64,000 bases of DNA from Janthinobacterium agaricidamnosum NBRC 102515 = DSM 9628 (GCF_000723165.1 NZ_HG322949.1:503513-567512); one strand, 5' to 3'. Shown: positions 19,036 to 28,197, counted from the first letter of the stretch. The notes: generated by a model from the letters alone, not told the origin. Made by a program: numbers and translations.

Positions 19036-19359
19036 ATGATGGCAATTGAGCAAAAGATACGTTCGCTGTCCTGCGGCATGCCCGTTGGCATACAGTTTCA
19101 AGAGGTTGGCGAAATGACTGTGCTGCCGCTTTCGGCGGTTCCCTACGAGCTTGAGCGCACTATCGAAAATTGGATACTTGCCTTGCCTGCGGAGTTGCAC
19201 GCCGATGCGCTTTATGTCGTGGATGGCGTGCCAGAGGCGCTAACACATGCTGGCTGGTGCGCTTTCGTATCATGGATGTTGCAAAGTCTCACTGAGGCGC
19301 AATCCGCAAGTAACTTCAGACACACAGTAACTCAATGTAGTCTCAAATCGTTCCGTTAA
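19036..19359 (+). CDS. hypothetical protein near the left transposon end
   Basis: 107 residues from the ATG at 19036; the frame is open from 18991. No family was recognised. The sequence is acidic to neutral with an internal LPLSAVPYELERTIENWILA segment and a C-terminal SWMLQSLTEAQSAS stretch. It lies just inside the left end of the transposon, ahead of the exonuclease gene on the opposite strand. Coding reality is likely from length in this lower-G+C DNA but not proven. Confidence 0.5.
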   Translation: MMAIEQKIRSLSCGMPVGIQFQEVGEMTVLPLSAVPYELERTIENWILALPAELHADALYVVDGVPEALTHAGWCAFVSWMLQSLTEAQSASNFRHTVTQCSLKSFR

Positions 19360-19451
19360 GCTTTTTTGACGGAGTCTTTAATGCTTCATTAAAGACAAGG
19401 TGCGCTCAGCCTTACTCTACACATTGAAGATGAAGCTGTGCTCCTTAGACA

Positions 19452-19940
19452 TTAGGCGTACTGACTCTTTCTGCCGTCTTGCCAAGCAAGCCACCCATGC
19501 CGGTGCGCACGCGCATCGTGTAAAGCATGGTGCCATGGACCGTAGCGTTCATGGTATTTGACTACGGCATGATGAAATTCCGATGAGTCGATATGCCCAC
19601 GTAAATCGTAACGGCCGGTCAGGTTCGATGGACGTATTCCATCCATCGCGGCAACGAGTAGCTTCCAGTCCGTGGTGCTGTCACACGCGATAGTAACGCT
19701 ACGCGGCAGCGTTAGAAACCATGCGGCCAACTGTGCGGTTAGCTGGGATCGGGTGATAGCCGGGCCAGTCTTGCCCAGTAGCGGCAACACAGTGGAGTGA
19801 ACAAATTCATTACACCATGCCACCCGAAAATCTGAGCGTTCCAGATACAGCTCATTCTTGCCATCCTCACCCACCATGCCAATGCTGATGAGGTCACAGT
19901 TCACTGGATCGGTATATTCAGTGTCAAGGAAAATTAGCAT
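19452..19940 (-). CDS. 3'-5' exoribonuclease-like (Rv2179c-type DEDD) protein
   Basis: 162 residues. The N-terminus MLIFLDTEYTDPVNCDLISI carries the D-x-E of the DEDDh exonuclease fold. ACDSTTDWKLL supplies the second acidic motif and HHALHDARAHRHGW the final His and Asp. The length fits the small Rv2179c-like exoribonuclease family. Transcription starts toward the left end from an intergenic region with two strong palindromes (19959 and 19999), shared with the remains of an HTH regulator on the other strand. It is transposon cargo; a toxin or defence role is possible but unproven. Confidence 0.72.
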   Translation of the reverse strand: MLIFLDTEYTDPVNCDLISIGMVGEDGKNELYLERSDFRVAWCNEFVHSTVLPLLGKTGPAITRSQLTAQLAAWFLTLPRSVTIACDSTTDWKLLVAAMDGIRPSNLTGRYDLRGHIDSSEFHHAVVKYHERYGPWHHALHDARAHRHGWLAWQDGRKSQYA

Positions 19941-19958
19941 TTAGTCCTCACATGTAAT

Positions 19959-20014
19959 GTGCAGCATGCTGCACTTTTCTTTGCTACTCATCATCATTGT
20001 GCCGTATGCGGCAC
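19959..20014. promoter_or_regulatory. two palindromic operator-like sites
   Basis: GTGCAGCATGCTGCAC (19959-19974) is a perfect 16-bp palindrome, and GTGCCGTATGCGGCAC (19999-20014) has the same outer arms pattern (GTGC-n-G/C-n-GCAC). Centres are 40 bases apart, between the exonuclease start and a degraded HTH gene. They look like operators for an autoregulated repressor. Confidence 0.6.
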
Positions 20015-20017
20015 ATC

Positions 20018-20187
20018 ATGGACACCGTAGTAACTAGTAAAATTATCGCGCAGAAACGGCAGAAGCTGGGCGTGCAGCAAGAATTGGCAGATTAAGCGAG
20101 CGTCAGCTGGTGGACGTTGTTTGAATTAAAACATGGCCGTAACGATACCAGTGTGCAGTGATTGTTACGAGTTTTTCTGTCGCTGTG
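20018..20187 (+). pseudogene. degraded HTH (HipB/Xre-like) regulator
   Basis: The frame from the ATG at 20018 reads KIIAQKRQKLGVQQELAD, a stop, then ASVSWWTLFELKHGRNDTSV and VQ, a stop, then LLRVFLSL and a stop. The whole is a recognisable HipB/Xre-type HTH (normally ...QEELADLAGVSRRTLFELEHGRN...) with two in-frame stops. The two palindromes just upstream may be its former operators. The stretch 20188-20431 shows nothing further. Confidence 0.7.
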
Positions 20188-20431
20188 AACTACAATCCTA
20201 TTTTGGAATAATTTTTATCAGATGGTTACATGGACGGATGAAATCCATCCATGACCTACGCTACATCCTACTTATTGAATGATTTGTTGCGTTCAGGGAA
20301 AAGGTGGGGGCCACACCAATCGAACTCGCTTAACGACTCCGCAAGCCGCAGTCTTATGTTGCCAAGGTAGAAACCTTAATTGGCGTTTCGATGTTGTCGA
20401 GATCGCTGACTGGTTGACCGCGCTGCGAACG

Positions 20432-21571
20432 TCACCTCTGTTTTTCATGGCTGATCTGGTAGCGTTGAAGCTTCTGAACTGGCCGAGCCCGTGGTCTAAA
20501 TGAGCAGTCAGGCACATCAGGGTATAGGTAAAGGATTTCGGTCTGCGAAAATCCGTGTTCTCGCAGTTCTCTTTCCGTTATCGCAATTTTTTGCTGACGA
20601 CTGCCGTCATCTGGCCAGTTGATGGCACCTCTCGTGATTAGCCGCGTCAGCTTTGCGGGCGGCATCTTCAAAATTATGCAAACTTCGCTCTTGCTTAGAT
20701 GAGATAGTCGCGACTCCGCTGCGCCGATCTGGGTCAGTGGCCACACTTGACTCAAGACTTCCTCGCCGAAGCGGTTGAGTGAGGGACTTCCTGATAAAAA
20801 TGGCAATAGTTGAATGCGCGGACCCGTAACGGGAATGCGCGGCACAACCTGAGTCGCCACATGTTCGACCGCTGTGACTTCGCTCCGGAAGAATGCGATG
20901 GCAACTTCGAGCCGGGCATATTCGTTGGCCGGGCTATCGTCCAGTTCATCGAAACGCTCCAGGGCACTCCAAAATTCAAGCACGCTGTTCACTGCGGCGG
21001 CGTCGGCTGACTTCAGCAGTTCTTCTATTGTTTGCATGACCTCAGTGTTTGCCGGCGCACCGTGCATAGTCAGCAAAGAGGTCTGACAATGATTGCATGC
21101 GACGATTTCGCTTCTGCCGATCGATGGAATCCTTTTGCAATGAACGCAATGGTCTACCAAGAGGCACTTGTGCCGAGTACAGACTGCAAAAGGACGGACC
21201 AGCCATTGCTGTCGCCAGTACGGAAGCTCAGTTAAGCAAGCTGCACAAAATGCTCTTGCATCATCCCGCCGAAAGCAGCGGTCAGGTATCTCAATGGCGT
21301 GATATCGGCGCGATGACCGTCTTGATGATGAAGCGCGCTTGAGCGACAGTGCTGCCGCGTCATCCGTCAGGCCAAGTTGTCTGACGATAGCGACGAATCG
21401 ACCAGGGTCGATAATTGCAGCGCGTAAACTTGGCTCATTGATTGACATACCGCTCCCGGCAAGTAGCTGATACACAGATGCGTGGCCATTTTCTTTGGCT
21501 GCACGTATCAAGATGCTTGCGGCAGTTTCGTCCTTGAATGGGATTGGGCGGAAGAGCAGGCGGTTCGTCAT
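20432..21571 (-). CDS. tniQ: TniQ-family transposition targeting protein
   Basis: 379 residues from the ATG at 21571 (ATGA overlap with the tnsC stop). The start MTNRLLFRPIPFKDETAASI is typical of TniQ/TnsD, which reads the target site and recruits TnsC. Zinc-binding cysteine/histidine clusters are visible: FCAACLTELPYWRQQW, VCTRHKCLLVDHCVHC and VACNHCQTSLL. It is shorter than Tn7 TnsD (about 500 residues), and has a C-terminal region with a possible HTH (KSEVCIILKMPPAKLTRLIT). Fourth gene of the transposition operon. Confidence 0.88.
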   Translation of the reverse strand: MTNRLLFRPIPFKDETAASILIRAAKENGHASVYQLLAGSGMSINEPSLRAAIIDPGRFVAIVRQLGLTDDAAALSLKRASSSRRSSRRYHAIEIPDRCFRRDDARAFCAACLTELPYWRQQWLVRPFAVCTRHKCLLVDHCVHCKRIPSIGRSEIVACNHCQTSLLTMHGAPANTEVMQTIEELLKSADAAAVNSVLEFWSALERFDELDDSPANEYARLEVAIAFFRSEVTAVEHVATQVVPRIPVTGPRIQLLPFLSGSPSLNRFGEEVLSQVWPLTQIGAAESRLSHLSKSEVCIILKMPPAKLTRLITRGAINWPDDGSRQQKIAITERELREHGFSQTEILYLYPDVPDCSFRPRARPVQKLQRYQISHEKQR

Positions 21572-22521
21572 GCGCGCCTCCGCATCGCCGTTGCTAGTGC
21601 GCCATGTGATAGCCGAAATGGATTTTCGTTGACGATGCTTGCCTCCGCCGTTGTGCCACAATCCCAGGCAGCAGCAAAATTCTCAAGTGTCACATGTTCT
21701 GTACCTGATGTTAGCGCTTCTAAAGTAGCCTGTTTGATCAGCGCGACTACGAAGGATGGAATTCCCCCGGTTGCTGCGTATATTTGCGTTGCACTGTAGA
21801 GGCTATCAAATTGAGGGAGTGATGCAAGCGCAAGCCGCTGCTTAGCCTTTCTGATCGCCTCATCCATAAATGGGACTAACTCGCCCGGATTGCTTTGATC
21901 CCCCGGCATCAGTGGTAACAAGTGAAATCGCATGGGGAATCGGCGTGCTAGCTGACCGTCTTCAGACAGAATCGGTTCGAAGACGGGATTACCCACAAGG
22001 CAGAAAGAGATGCCTGTGCGATTTACCAACGTCTTGATCCAGTTGCGGACTTGATTGTTCGTTATCGATGATTGGCTCTTATCGCCAAACAAGTTATGCA
22101 TTTCATCTGCAAACACCAAGATCGTCTTCGACCTTTCCAACAGAGTGCATAATCGTTCAGTGAGGTATTGCGCTGATTTCCCAGAGGTCGATGCGTTCGC
22201 ACCGAGCGCGCTAAGCATGCTAGCAGCGACGGATCGGACGGTAGCCGGTGATGGGATTTCAAAATAAAAGGCTGGGACAATCGTCCTTTCAACGTGGGCG
22301 TCGCGTTCCATTGAAATCGGCATACGGGCCAGAAGTGCACGGCTCACTGTGGTTTTACCCAGCCCTGCCTCGGCGAGAACCAGACTCCCAACCGGTTCAA
22401 GATAGTGCCGGGATTTCAAAACGCATTCCTCGATTCCCAGCACTGCTTTCTCGAAAGCAGCGTGCAGAATGATGACTTTATCGAGTTCAGCCACGCGTGC
22501 TATCAGGCTTTCATTTAGCAT
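21568..22521 (-). CDS. tnsC: TnsC/TniB-like AAA+ ATPase of the transposon
   Basis: 317 residues. Walker A is AEAGLGKTTVSR (residue ~55), Walker B ILVFADEMHNLF (residue ~140), and sensor-like SFCLVGNPVF follows, with an arginine-containing LARRFPMRFHL segment. The size matches TniB-type ATPases rather than the 555-residue Tn7 TnsC. It couples target recognition by TniQ to the transposase. Its start is 3 bases after the tnsB stop. Confidence 0.92.
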   Translation of the reverse strand: MLNESLIARVAELDKVIILHAAFEKAVLGIEECVLKSRHYLEPVGSLVLAEAGLGKTTVSRALLARMPISMERDAHVERTIVPAFYFEIPSPATVRSVAASMLSALGANASTSGKSAQYLTERLCTLLERSKTILVFADEMHNLFGDKSQSSITNNQVRNWIKTLVNRTGISFCLVGNPVFEPILSEDGQLARRFPMRFHLLPLMPGDQSNPGELVPFMDEAIRKAKQRLALASLPQFDSLYSATQIYAATGGIPSFVVALIKQATLEALTSGTEHVTLENFAAAWDCGTTAEASIVNENPFRLSHGALATAMRRRA

Positions 22522-22524
22522 GGC

Positions 22525-24429
22525 CTACTCCGTGTCGAGAGATTTGATCGTTGGAATGACATTCCACCCCGCCTTCGCAGTACTCTGAGGGGCGGAAGAA
22601 GGCTGAGGAGCAAGCGTACTTTTAGGACTATAGATCTGCTCGACCCGCTCAAGCTCGCTGCATTCACTGCCGGCCGATTTTGCATCAGTTTTACGTAGCT
22701 TGCGACCAACGCCATTGGTCAGCTTACGAAGCCACTTCTTTGCTGCTTCGCTTTCGTGCTGAATTCGCGACATCAGCGTCCAGCGAGCAATACGGTTGGC
22801 GTTCGTGCCGAACCGCTTTCTGTCTGCATCGGAAAGTGCCTTTTTGATCTTCATTGCCTCTAAGTGTGCAAACAGCGTTAGATCGTCTGTGTAGTCCGGG
22901 TCAGTTGATTCGGCCATTAGGTATTCCCCCCTCAAAGAAGGGTTTTCGAAGAAAACGGTTTGCAGATTCAACTCGTCGATTAAGATCGTGATCTTCGAAT
23001 TGCCTTGCGCTTCAAGACCAATAAGCGCATGTGAAAAGTAGTGCAGCCCTTCGAACTGAACCCGGCCACCATGGATGGTTCGCTCATATGGGCGTCTTGC
23101 CAGAATATCCACCTCCGCAGCGGTTAGTTTCATTGGGCTCATCACACTCGCTTTTTCTTCCCATGCTATGGCTGGAGCACGAAGGGTTCGTGAGTGAACT
23201 GTCTTGTGATAAACCTCGTTAATCCACTCGTCGACAAAGGACTTGACTTGCTGAATGGTGAACCGCGCATTTCGACTGGAGTCGTAGTCACCTCGTGCCG
23301 CTGGACTAGAAAAAGTCGTGCCCGCCAAGCTTTGTATCAGTGCATTGGTTAAAGTTCTGAAGAAGGATTCCACGTGCGCTTTGCCATTCGGGTCTCGCGA
23401 CTGTGCTGGCGAAATCGTTATCTTCAACGTACCGCATACCAAGATAAATGCTGAGTTCGCAAATTCGACACCATTGTCAGGAATGACTAACGACGGGATG
23501 CCATACCGGACCAGCATGTCCTTGAGTGCGGCCAGCGCGGTCGTCGCGCTGGGATCGTACATGCTGATGTACGTGCCAACAATGCTCCGGGTGTGCACAT
23601 CAAGAACGGTAGTAAGGAATGGCCGTCCGAGTACATCGCCAGTATCAGGATCAACGACCAGCACGTCCACCTTGTGGGTATCCATCTGAACGATTGATAA
23701 GCAATTTCGCGCTTCGATTGTTCTCCCTGCTGCACGTGCAATCTTGCTTGCGGCCAGCGGGCCCAACTGCGCACATGCGACCGTATGCGGATCAAGTTGT
23801 TTTATCCGTCGTTGAATTGTACGGATAGATGGGAGCGCGACTTTGCTGGCGTGAGAGTCGCAAAGACCAAGCTGTGCAGCTCTGCCTATGACCTGGCTGT
23901 GCACAGCATCGCCGCCGCCACGTTCACGTCGCAGGAACTGTTCCTCAATAGCCTCAGAAATTAGTTGCTCGACTTCGACAGCGAAGCGAATTGTCCGATT
24001 TCCGCGGCGAGAATATCGCGGCGGGAGGGATTCCTCCTTTCGCTGCTTGAAGTTGGCGATCCAATATGACACTGTTCTAACCGATGGCGGCTTTGCATCG
24101 GAAAGGTCCGCGCAAACAGTTCTGATTACCTCAGCCAGCGGTGCCCTCGCGGTGGGATGTGGCAGTGTTCGTATCGCTGCTTCAATATAACGATATTTTA
24201 TGATGCTCGCATGGCTACTGTACGTGTTGATAACTGCGTTGGTCGCGTCGCTGACATCAAGCGATCCTTGAATTTGCAGATCAAGAAATTTCGCATATGG
24301 CATCCGGTGGACTTGCCCGCCCGCACTGCTTGAGTAGCGAACCGTACCATCTGCTATGAAGCTGATCTCGAATCTTGCACCGTGTATGGTGAATCGTGTT
24401 CCCAGTTTCGGTTCAATAACGGATTTCAT
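22525..24429 (-). CDS. tnsB: TnsB/TniA-like DDE transposase
   Basis: 634 residues. N-terminal HTH-type DNA-binding domains precede an RNase-H-like integrase core with the acidic triad in IVQMDTHKVD (first Asp, residue ~248), LVIPDNGVEF (second Asp, residue ~320) and KAHVESFFRTL (Glu, residue ~355), followed by a Mu-type C-terminal barrel. It cleaves and joins the 3' ends of the element and should bind the end repeats at 18774-18905 and 37604-37768. It overlaps the tnsA stop by 4 bases (ATGA). Confidence 0.93.
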   Translation of the reverse strand: MKSVIEPKLGTRFTIHGARFEISFIADGTVRYSSSAGGQVHRMPYAKFLDLQIQGSLDVSDATNAVINTYSSHASIIKYRYIEAAIRTLPHPTARAPLAEVIRTVCADLSDAKPPSVRTVSYWIANFKQRKEESLPPRYSRRGNRTIRFAVEVEQLISEAIEEQFLRRERGGGDAVHSQVIGRAAQLGLCDSHASKVALPSIRTIQRRIKQLDPHTVACAQLGPLAASKIARAAGRTIEARNCLSIVQMDTHKVDVLVVDPDTGDVLGRPFLTTVLDVHTRSIVGTYISMYDPSATTALAALKDMLVRYGIPSLVIPDNGVEFANSAFILVCGTLKITISPAQSRDPNGKAHVESFFRTLTNALIQSLAGTTFSSPAARGDYDSSRNARFTIQQVKSFVDEWINEVYHKTVHSRTLRAPAIAWEEKASVMSPMKLTAAEVDILARRPYERTIHGGRVQFEGLHYFSHALIGLEAQGNSKITILIDELNLQTVFFENPSLRGEYLMAESTDPDYTDDLTLFAHLEAMKIKKALSDADRKRFGTNANRIARWTLMSRIQHESEAAKKWLRKLTNGVGRKLRKTDAKSAGSECSELERVEQIYSPKSTLAPQPSSAPQSTAKAGWNVIPTIKSLDTE

Positions 24430-25184
24430 CGAACACCTCGCGATTTAAATGTATTGGCAGTCGGTTGAATGAAAGACCACAGCTGATGAAAGCTCAGAAA
24501 ATCGATTATTTGCGCGGGTAGCCCATGTAGAGCCATCAGTTGATAGGCTGCTTCAAACGTACAGTTAGCATCGTGTGCAAGCAGCGATCTTGCGATGTCG
24601 GTCTGCGCTTGAGAGAAAGCTTGCAGGTGGCCGCGCGCATAACGTTGTAATAGCTCTTCCAATACCGGCGGGCTCGGTAAACTGTGTATGTCGATTAATC
24701 GAAAGCCGACACCTGCTTGGCCCAGTACGTTTCGCATGAACGTGAAGCGCTCCACGTCAGCTTTGGGAAGATGTTCGATAGATGGTTTTACCTCATGGAC
24801 CTCGATTTGGCCACAAGTCGTTCGAATCAAGAAATCCGGATGTGCGAATCCTCCGTTTGGTAAGCAGATTCGAATTGCCTGGGTTCTATATTCTTGAACG
24901 CTTGGAGAGCGTTCGAGAACTACCGCATATGCAAGTTCGAGTCGACTTTCCAGCGGGATACTGCCCCCGGATTTGGTACTTGGGAATAGTGCAGTTCTTC
25001 TGCCCCTGCTACCCTGTCGGATTTTTCGATCACCATGAAGGATGCGGGCGAGGCTAGGTGGTCTTTGGAACGCTTGAGCTATTTGAACAAGTAGATCAGC
25101 AGATGCTGCTTTGGCCATGGGATACTTCTGCGAAGCGACCCCGGATGGCGGATTAAGGCGTTGGTCGTAGCAATTTCCAGACAT
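24426..25184 (-). CDS. tnsA: TnsA-like transposon endonuclease
   Basis: 252 residues. The restriction-endonuclease-like catalytic set is visible: PLESRLELAYAVVLE (Glu), FAHPDFLIRT (Asp) and QIEVHEVKPS (E-x-K). In Tn7, TnsA cuts the 5' ends so that the element moves by cut-and-paste; its presence here suggests the same mechanism rather than cointegrates. ATG at 25184 with ggaag upstream. First gene of tnsABC-tniQ. The promoter region 25185-25405 shows no end-type repeats, so, unlike Tn7, tnsA is not next to a terminus. Confidence 0.85.
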   Translation of the reverse strand: MSGNCYDQRLNPPSGVASQKYPMAKAASADLLVQIAQAFQRPPSLARILHGDRKIRQGSRGRRTALFPSTKSGGSIPLESRLELAYAVVLERSPSVQEYRTQAIRICLPNGGFAHPDFLIRTTCGQIEVHEVKPSIEHLPKADVERFTFMRNVLGQAGVGFRLIDIHSLPSPPVLEELLQRYARGHLQAFSQAQTDIARSLLAHDANCTFEAAYQLMALHGLPAQIIDFLSFHQLWSFIQPTANTFKSRGVR

Positions 25185-25405
25185 AGTTATCTTCCGAGAA
25201 ATAAGTTACACGGTACCGCTACCCGTATGGGCGTGCGCTACCGCGACGCGCCTTCAAAAAAACGAAGACGTGCTTGACTCTGGGTTGCATTCGGAAGAAA
25301 CTACGGGTGCGAACCGTTGTAAGTGTCTTTCGATGCTGCAACCGCAGGCGGACCCGAGAGGGTCCGTTTGTGTTTGTGCGGATAGGTTTGCTTCTTAAGT
25401 TCCTC

Positions 25406-25633
25406 CTATTCTTGATAGCGGCTTGTTGAAAAATCGAGATCAGGCTCTGTAATGCCATTCTTCATGCCCAAACGCACAGCGATAGTGTGGCTTTTCCCGC
25501 GCGAAGGAACGCTTCGGCCTCGCAGCACTTGATACACCAAAGACGGAGTGAATCCATTCTGTCTTGCCCACTCGGCAACAGAGACGCCGCGAAACTTGAA
25601 GTCTTGCAGTACGTCGTTAGCGGTGCGGTTCAT
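25406..25633 (-). CDS. small phage-type DNA-binding protein (BcepMu gp16-like)
   Basis: 75 residues, ATG at 25633 with ggagc upstream. The sequence VSVAEWARQNGFTPSLVYQV followed by LRGRSVPSRGKSHTIAVRLG resembles the short HTH proteins found in Mu-like phages and mobile elements that repress the element's own genes. It lies upstream of tnsA on the same strand and may regulate transposition. Confidence 0.6.
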   Translation of the reverse strand: MNRTANDVLQDFKFRGVSVAEWARQNGFTPSLVYQVLRGRSVPSRGKSHTIAVRLGMKNGITEPDLDFSTSRYQE

Positions 25634-25852
25634 AGATGTGCTCCAGTTGCTTGCTCAGTTGTGAGGGAACATACACGTTTATAAAAGTTAGCGCAAGTCA
25701 TTGATTAAATTGAACTTATTAGAATATTGTCGATGTATTTTTCTTACATTTCGACAGAATTTCATCTTATATTTCGCAAAATTGTTATCTGGATGATGCT
25801 TTGTAAATTTTTGCAATGAATAAATTCCCTTGCGATAGATGGATCAGCGATT

Positions 25853-26110
25853 GGGCTGGCGCGCATGCTCCGTATATAGGTGCCCCAGTAATGCTTCGGC
25901 TTATCGGACGAAGGCATCGAAGGCGCGATCTACGGCAGCCAATCCATTTGGGCATTTGTCGGCATTGATCTGGACGGCGAGTCGGCGCCTGACGCAACAA
26001 CCTTGCTGAAGTCCAGCCATTTGCTCGAAGCCAACGGTCTGATGCACCAAAATTCGAGACGATCTACTGGCGTCTTGCCGAGAAGGACCTGATGATGCGC
26101 GAACGTAGAC
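25853..26110 (+). pseudogene. IS5-family transposase, N-terminal fragment
   Basis: Frame-shifted remains of an IS5-group transposase: GLARMLRIY, then after a stop FGLSDEGIEGAIYGSQSIWA, FVGIDL, then PDATTLLK, HLLEANGL, and in another frame FETIYWRLAEKDLMMRE. At least two frameshifts and a stop are present and no inverted-repeat ends were found. The rest of the 25634-26557 gap is AT-rich and carries the SOS box at 26385. Confidence 0.8.
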
Positions 26111-26384
26111 GCCTATCAACCGAGCGCGCACTTCCTCTCTTCGACAAATGTAGCCGACTATTTTTCAAAGGATTATCAGGATTTGTGGTTTTGCAGGCCT
26201 AATATAAGCGGATCATTTCTTGATTTGACATCGGATTTAGCCACCAAATGTGACAATTGGCGTATTTCCAAACAGCAACCATCCAGTAAAATAATAGTCC
26301 TAAGGGAAATAGTACCTAGGAGCCACAAAGAGGCTTCTTATTTGGAGGTAGCATTTAAGGCGCCATGCGCTGCACATCAAAATA

Positions 26385-26400
26385 CTGTACATTTATACAG
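26385..26400. promoter_or_regulatory. LexA (SOS) box upstream of the ABC-3C operon
   Basis: CTGTACATTTATACAG fits the CTGT-N8-ACAG LexA consensus, and the symmetry extends outward (AATACTGT...ACAGTATT). The same 7-bp arms ATACTGT/ACAGTAT occur in the box before nadK-recN at 45237. It lies 158 bases before the start of the nuclease gene. Confidence 0.75.
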
Positions 26401-26557
26401 TATTAATGCCGATTCCTCTATTTCCTCTAAGCACACCGGCAGTCAACGGTGGAGAGAGAATTTTCTATTTTCCCGTCGCTATCAGCACGGATTAGACTAT
26501 GTTGCGCCCGCATTTCACCTAACGCGAATTGCAACCAGGGAGATAAAAGAACAATCC

Positions 26558-27721
26558 ATGGGCACCCTCCATGACAAAGCGCCACGTGAAACTGTCGGCC
26601 GAGAAACCAGCAACCGCTTCCGAATGCAATTTCAAGCTGCGGCTTTTGCCGCTCTGGAGATTTTAAGTGGCAAGGATGTTGACCGAGTGTATTGCGACTA
26701 TCATGATGATTTCGTCGTGCGGCGTAATGTCGACGGCTCAGTCCAATATCATTTTTTCCAGGTCAAGACCAAGGGAAGAGCAAATCAACAATGGAAGGTC
26801 GATGAGGTCTTTTCACTGAAGAAGACGGGAAAACTCGACACGGAAGAGAAGCTCGTAGCCATTCGAGATAGCATTGCCGGCAAATTGTTCGTCCATACAA
26901 TTGAGTTTGGTGAAGAATGCCGAGAAGTTACGGTTCTCAGCAATGTTCATTTTCAAGAGGACGTATTCAAGGTCCAGGAGCACCTCAAGGCAGGAGCGTC
27001 TGATCGTTCTTACATTACCCAGTTCATCGAGAAGTTTGGCGAAATCTTCTCACCTGAAATACCGCTTTCTGATGACCAGATCAAAGCGGCTAGAGCGAAG
27101 CTAACTCTTGTGCAAGTTTCCTATATGGGGGAAACCCTCGAGCAGTTCGCTGACGCCGCGCGGAACGCTATCTGGAAGCATAGTGAAATAGATCTCCACA
27201 AGCATGAGGTCGACGAGATTGCAAACAGTCTCGTGGCATTAGTAGAAGCGAAGTCTTGCGAGCCAATCAATGGAGTAACCAAAGACAAGATAGACGTCGT
27301 CGCGGGTGTCGGAATCGATGACCTGTTGAAGGTGCTAAGCATCTCCACTACGGTGTACAGGAATCTACTTAGTGGGGACGACCCTGCTGCTATCAAGACG
27401 GCTTCCATACTTCAGCGCGAGCTAAAATCTGCCGGCGCTCCGGAAAGCATGATCGAAGCTGCATCTCGTGCAAAGGTTTCATGGGACGTTTGGCTTCGCA
27501 CAGCGCGTCACACCTATCCCGAGTTCGATCTCGAACTGCTCCTCAATGAGATCGATGCCAAGTGTCGCGTTTGGATTGTTAGCAGTGGCGCGCTTGGTCA
27601 ATTAAGAGAGAAGATCGATGAGATAGTCGGTTCGGCGTTAGGTAAGAAATTTCCTCGCTTGGACGTCGACCTGTTACTCGGTGCATTTTGCGCATCAATT
27701 GTACGGAGAGCTTCGCGATGA
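26558..27721 (+). CDS. ABC-three-component system effector, DUF4297-like dsDNA nuclease
   Basis: 387 residues from the ATG at 26558; the frame is open from 26183 but that upstream part is low-quality and contains the SOS box. Residues 1-90 read RETVGRETSNRFRMQFQAAA, then CDYHDDFVV and HFFQVKTKG, the D...QxK form of the PD-(D/E)XK fold found in DUF4297/Cap4-type nucleases. The remaining 300 residues are helical and probably a sensing or interaction domain. It is the first gene of three overlapping genes (ATGA to the next). In ABC-3C systems this position holds the toxic effector, released on infection. Confidence 0.8.
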   Translation: MGTLHDKAPRETVGRETSNRFRMQFQAAAFAALEILSGKDVDRVYCDYHDDFVVRRNVDGSVQYHFFQVKTKGRANQQWKVDEVFSLKKTGKLDTEEKLVAIRDSIAGKLFVHTIEFGEECREVTVLSNVHFQEDVFKVQEHLKAGASDRSYITQFIEKFGEIFSPEIPLSDDQIKAARAKLTLVQVSYMGETLEQFADAARNAIWKHSEIDLHKHEVDEIANSLVALVEAKSCEPINGVTKDKIDVVAGVGIDDLLKVLSISTTVYRNLLSGDDPAAIKTASILQRELKSAGAPESMIEAASRAKVSWDVWLRTARHTYPEFDLELLLNEIDAKCRVWIVSSGALGQLREKIDEIVGSALGKKFPRLDVDLLLGAFCASIVRRASR

Positions 27722-28197
27722 ATGCTTCCGAATTTTTCGAAGAGGCCATAAGGCTGGACATTCGGCTGAAACTCCCAGTCGAACTCTCAGTTCCCGCTCA
27801 TTCGCTTAGCAACGAAGCGCTATTTCAGCTGCCATTGCTAGCGATGACAATTTTGGCCATAGCCAAGGGATCGGCAAAGCCGCTACTGCCAGAGATTGGT
27901 CAGTTGGTCGGCGAGTGCCTGGAACGCACGGTAGTCGGATTTAAGGGCTCATCACAAGATATAGGATGGTCTGGAAATTTGCGCATCAGAACTATCAAGG
28001 CGCTGACGTTCCTTGAATCCACAAGACAAATTTCCGTCGATAAGTTTACTCAACGAGTATCGGCAACCGATCTTGGAAAGAAGGTTTATCAAAGTGCGGT
28101 GGACGGCGAGAGTCCATTGGCCATGTCAATGAAGACCATTGAACTTAGCTACCAGTACATCAGGGACGAGACTCGAATCAGGGGAGAAGTGAAGTGA
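27718..28197 (+). CDS. ABC-three-component system middle component
   Basis: 159 residues from the ATG overlapping the effector stop (ATGA), with ggagag upstream. It is a winged-helix-like small protein (LFQLPLLAMTILAIAK, then RTIKALTFLESTRQISV and RVSATDLGKKVYQ). Middle components of ABC-3C systems sit between effector and ATPase and are thought to connect them. The specific subfamily was not assigned. Confidence 0.72.
   Translation: MNASEFFEEAIRLDIRLKLPVELSVPAHSLSNEALFQLPLLAMTILAIAKGSAKPLLPEIGQLVGECLERTVVGFKGSSQDIGWSGNLRIRTIKALTFLESTRQISVDKFTQRVSATDLGKKVYQSAVDGESPLAMSMKTIELSYQYIRDETRIRGEVK

Noticed and set aside
20279..20503. 74-codon plus-strand frame beyond the tniQ end
   Set aside because: It overlaps the tniQ 3' end, lacks a start signal and has no similarity.
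25219..25458. Minus-strand 79-codon frame upstream of tnsA
   Set aside because: Arg/Lys-rich, no ribosome site or domain, and overlapping the better supported HTH gene at 25406-25633.
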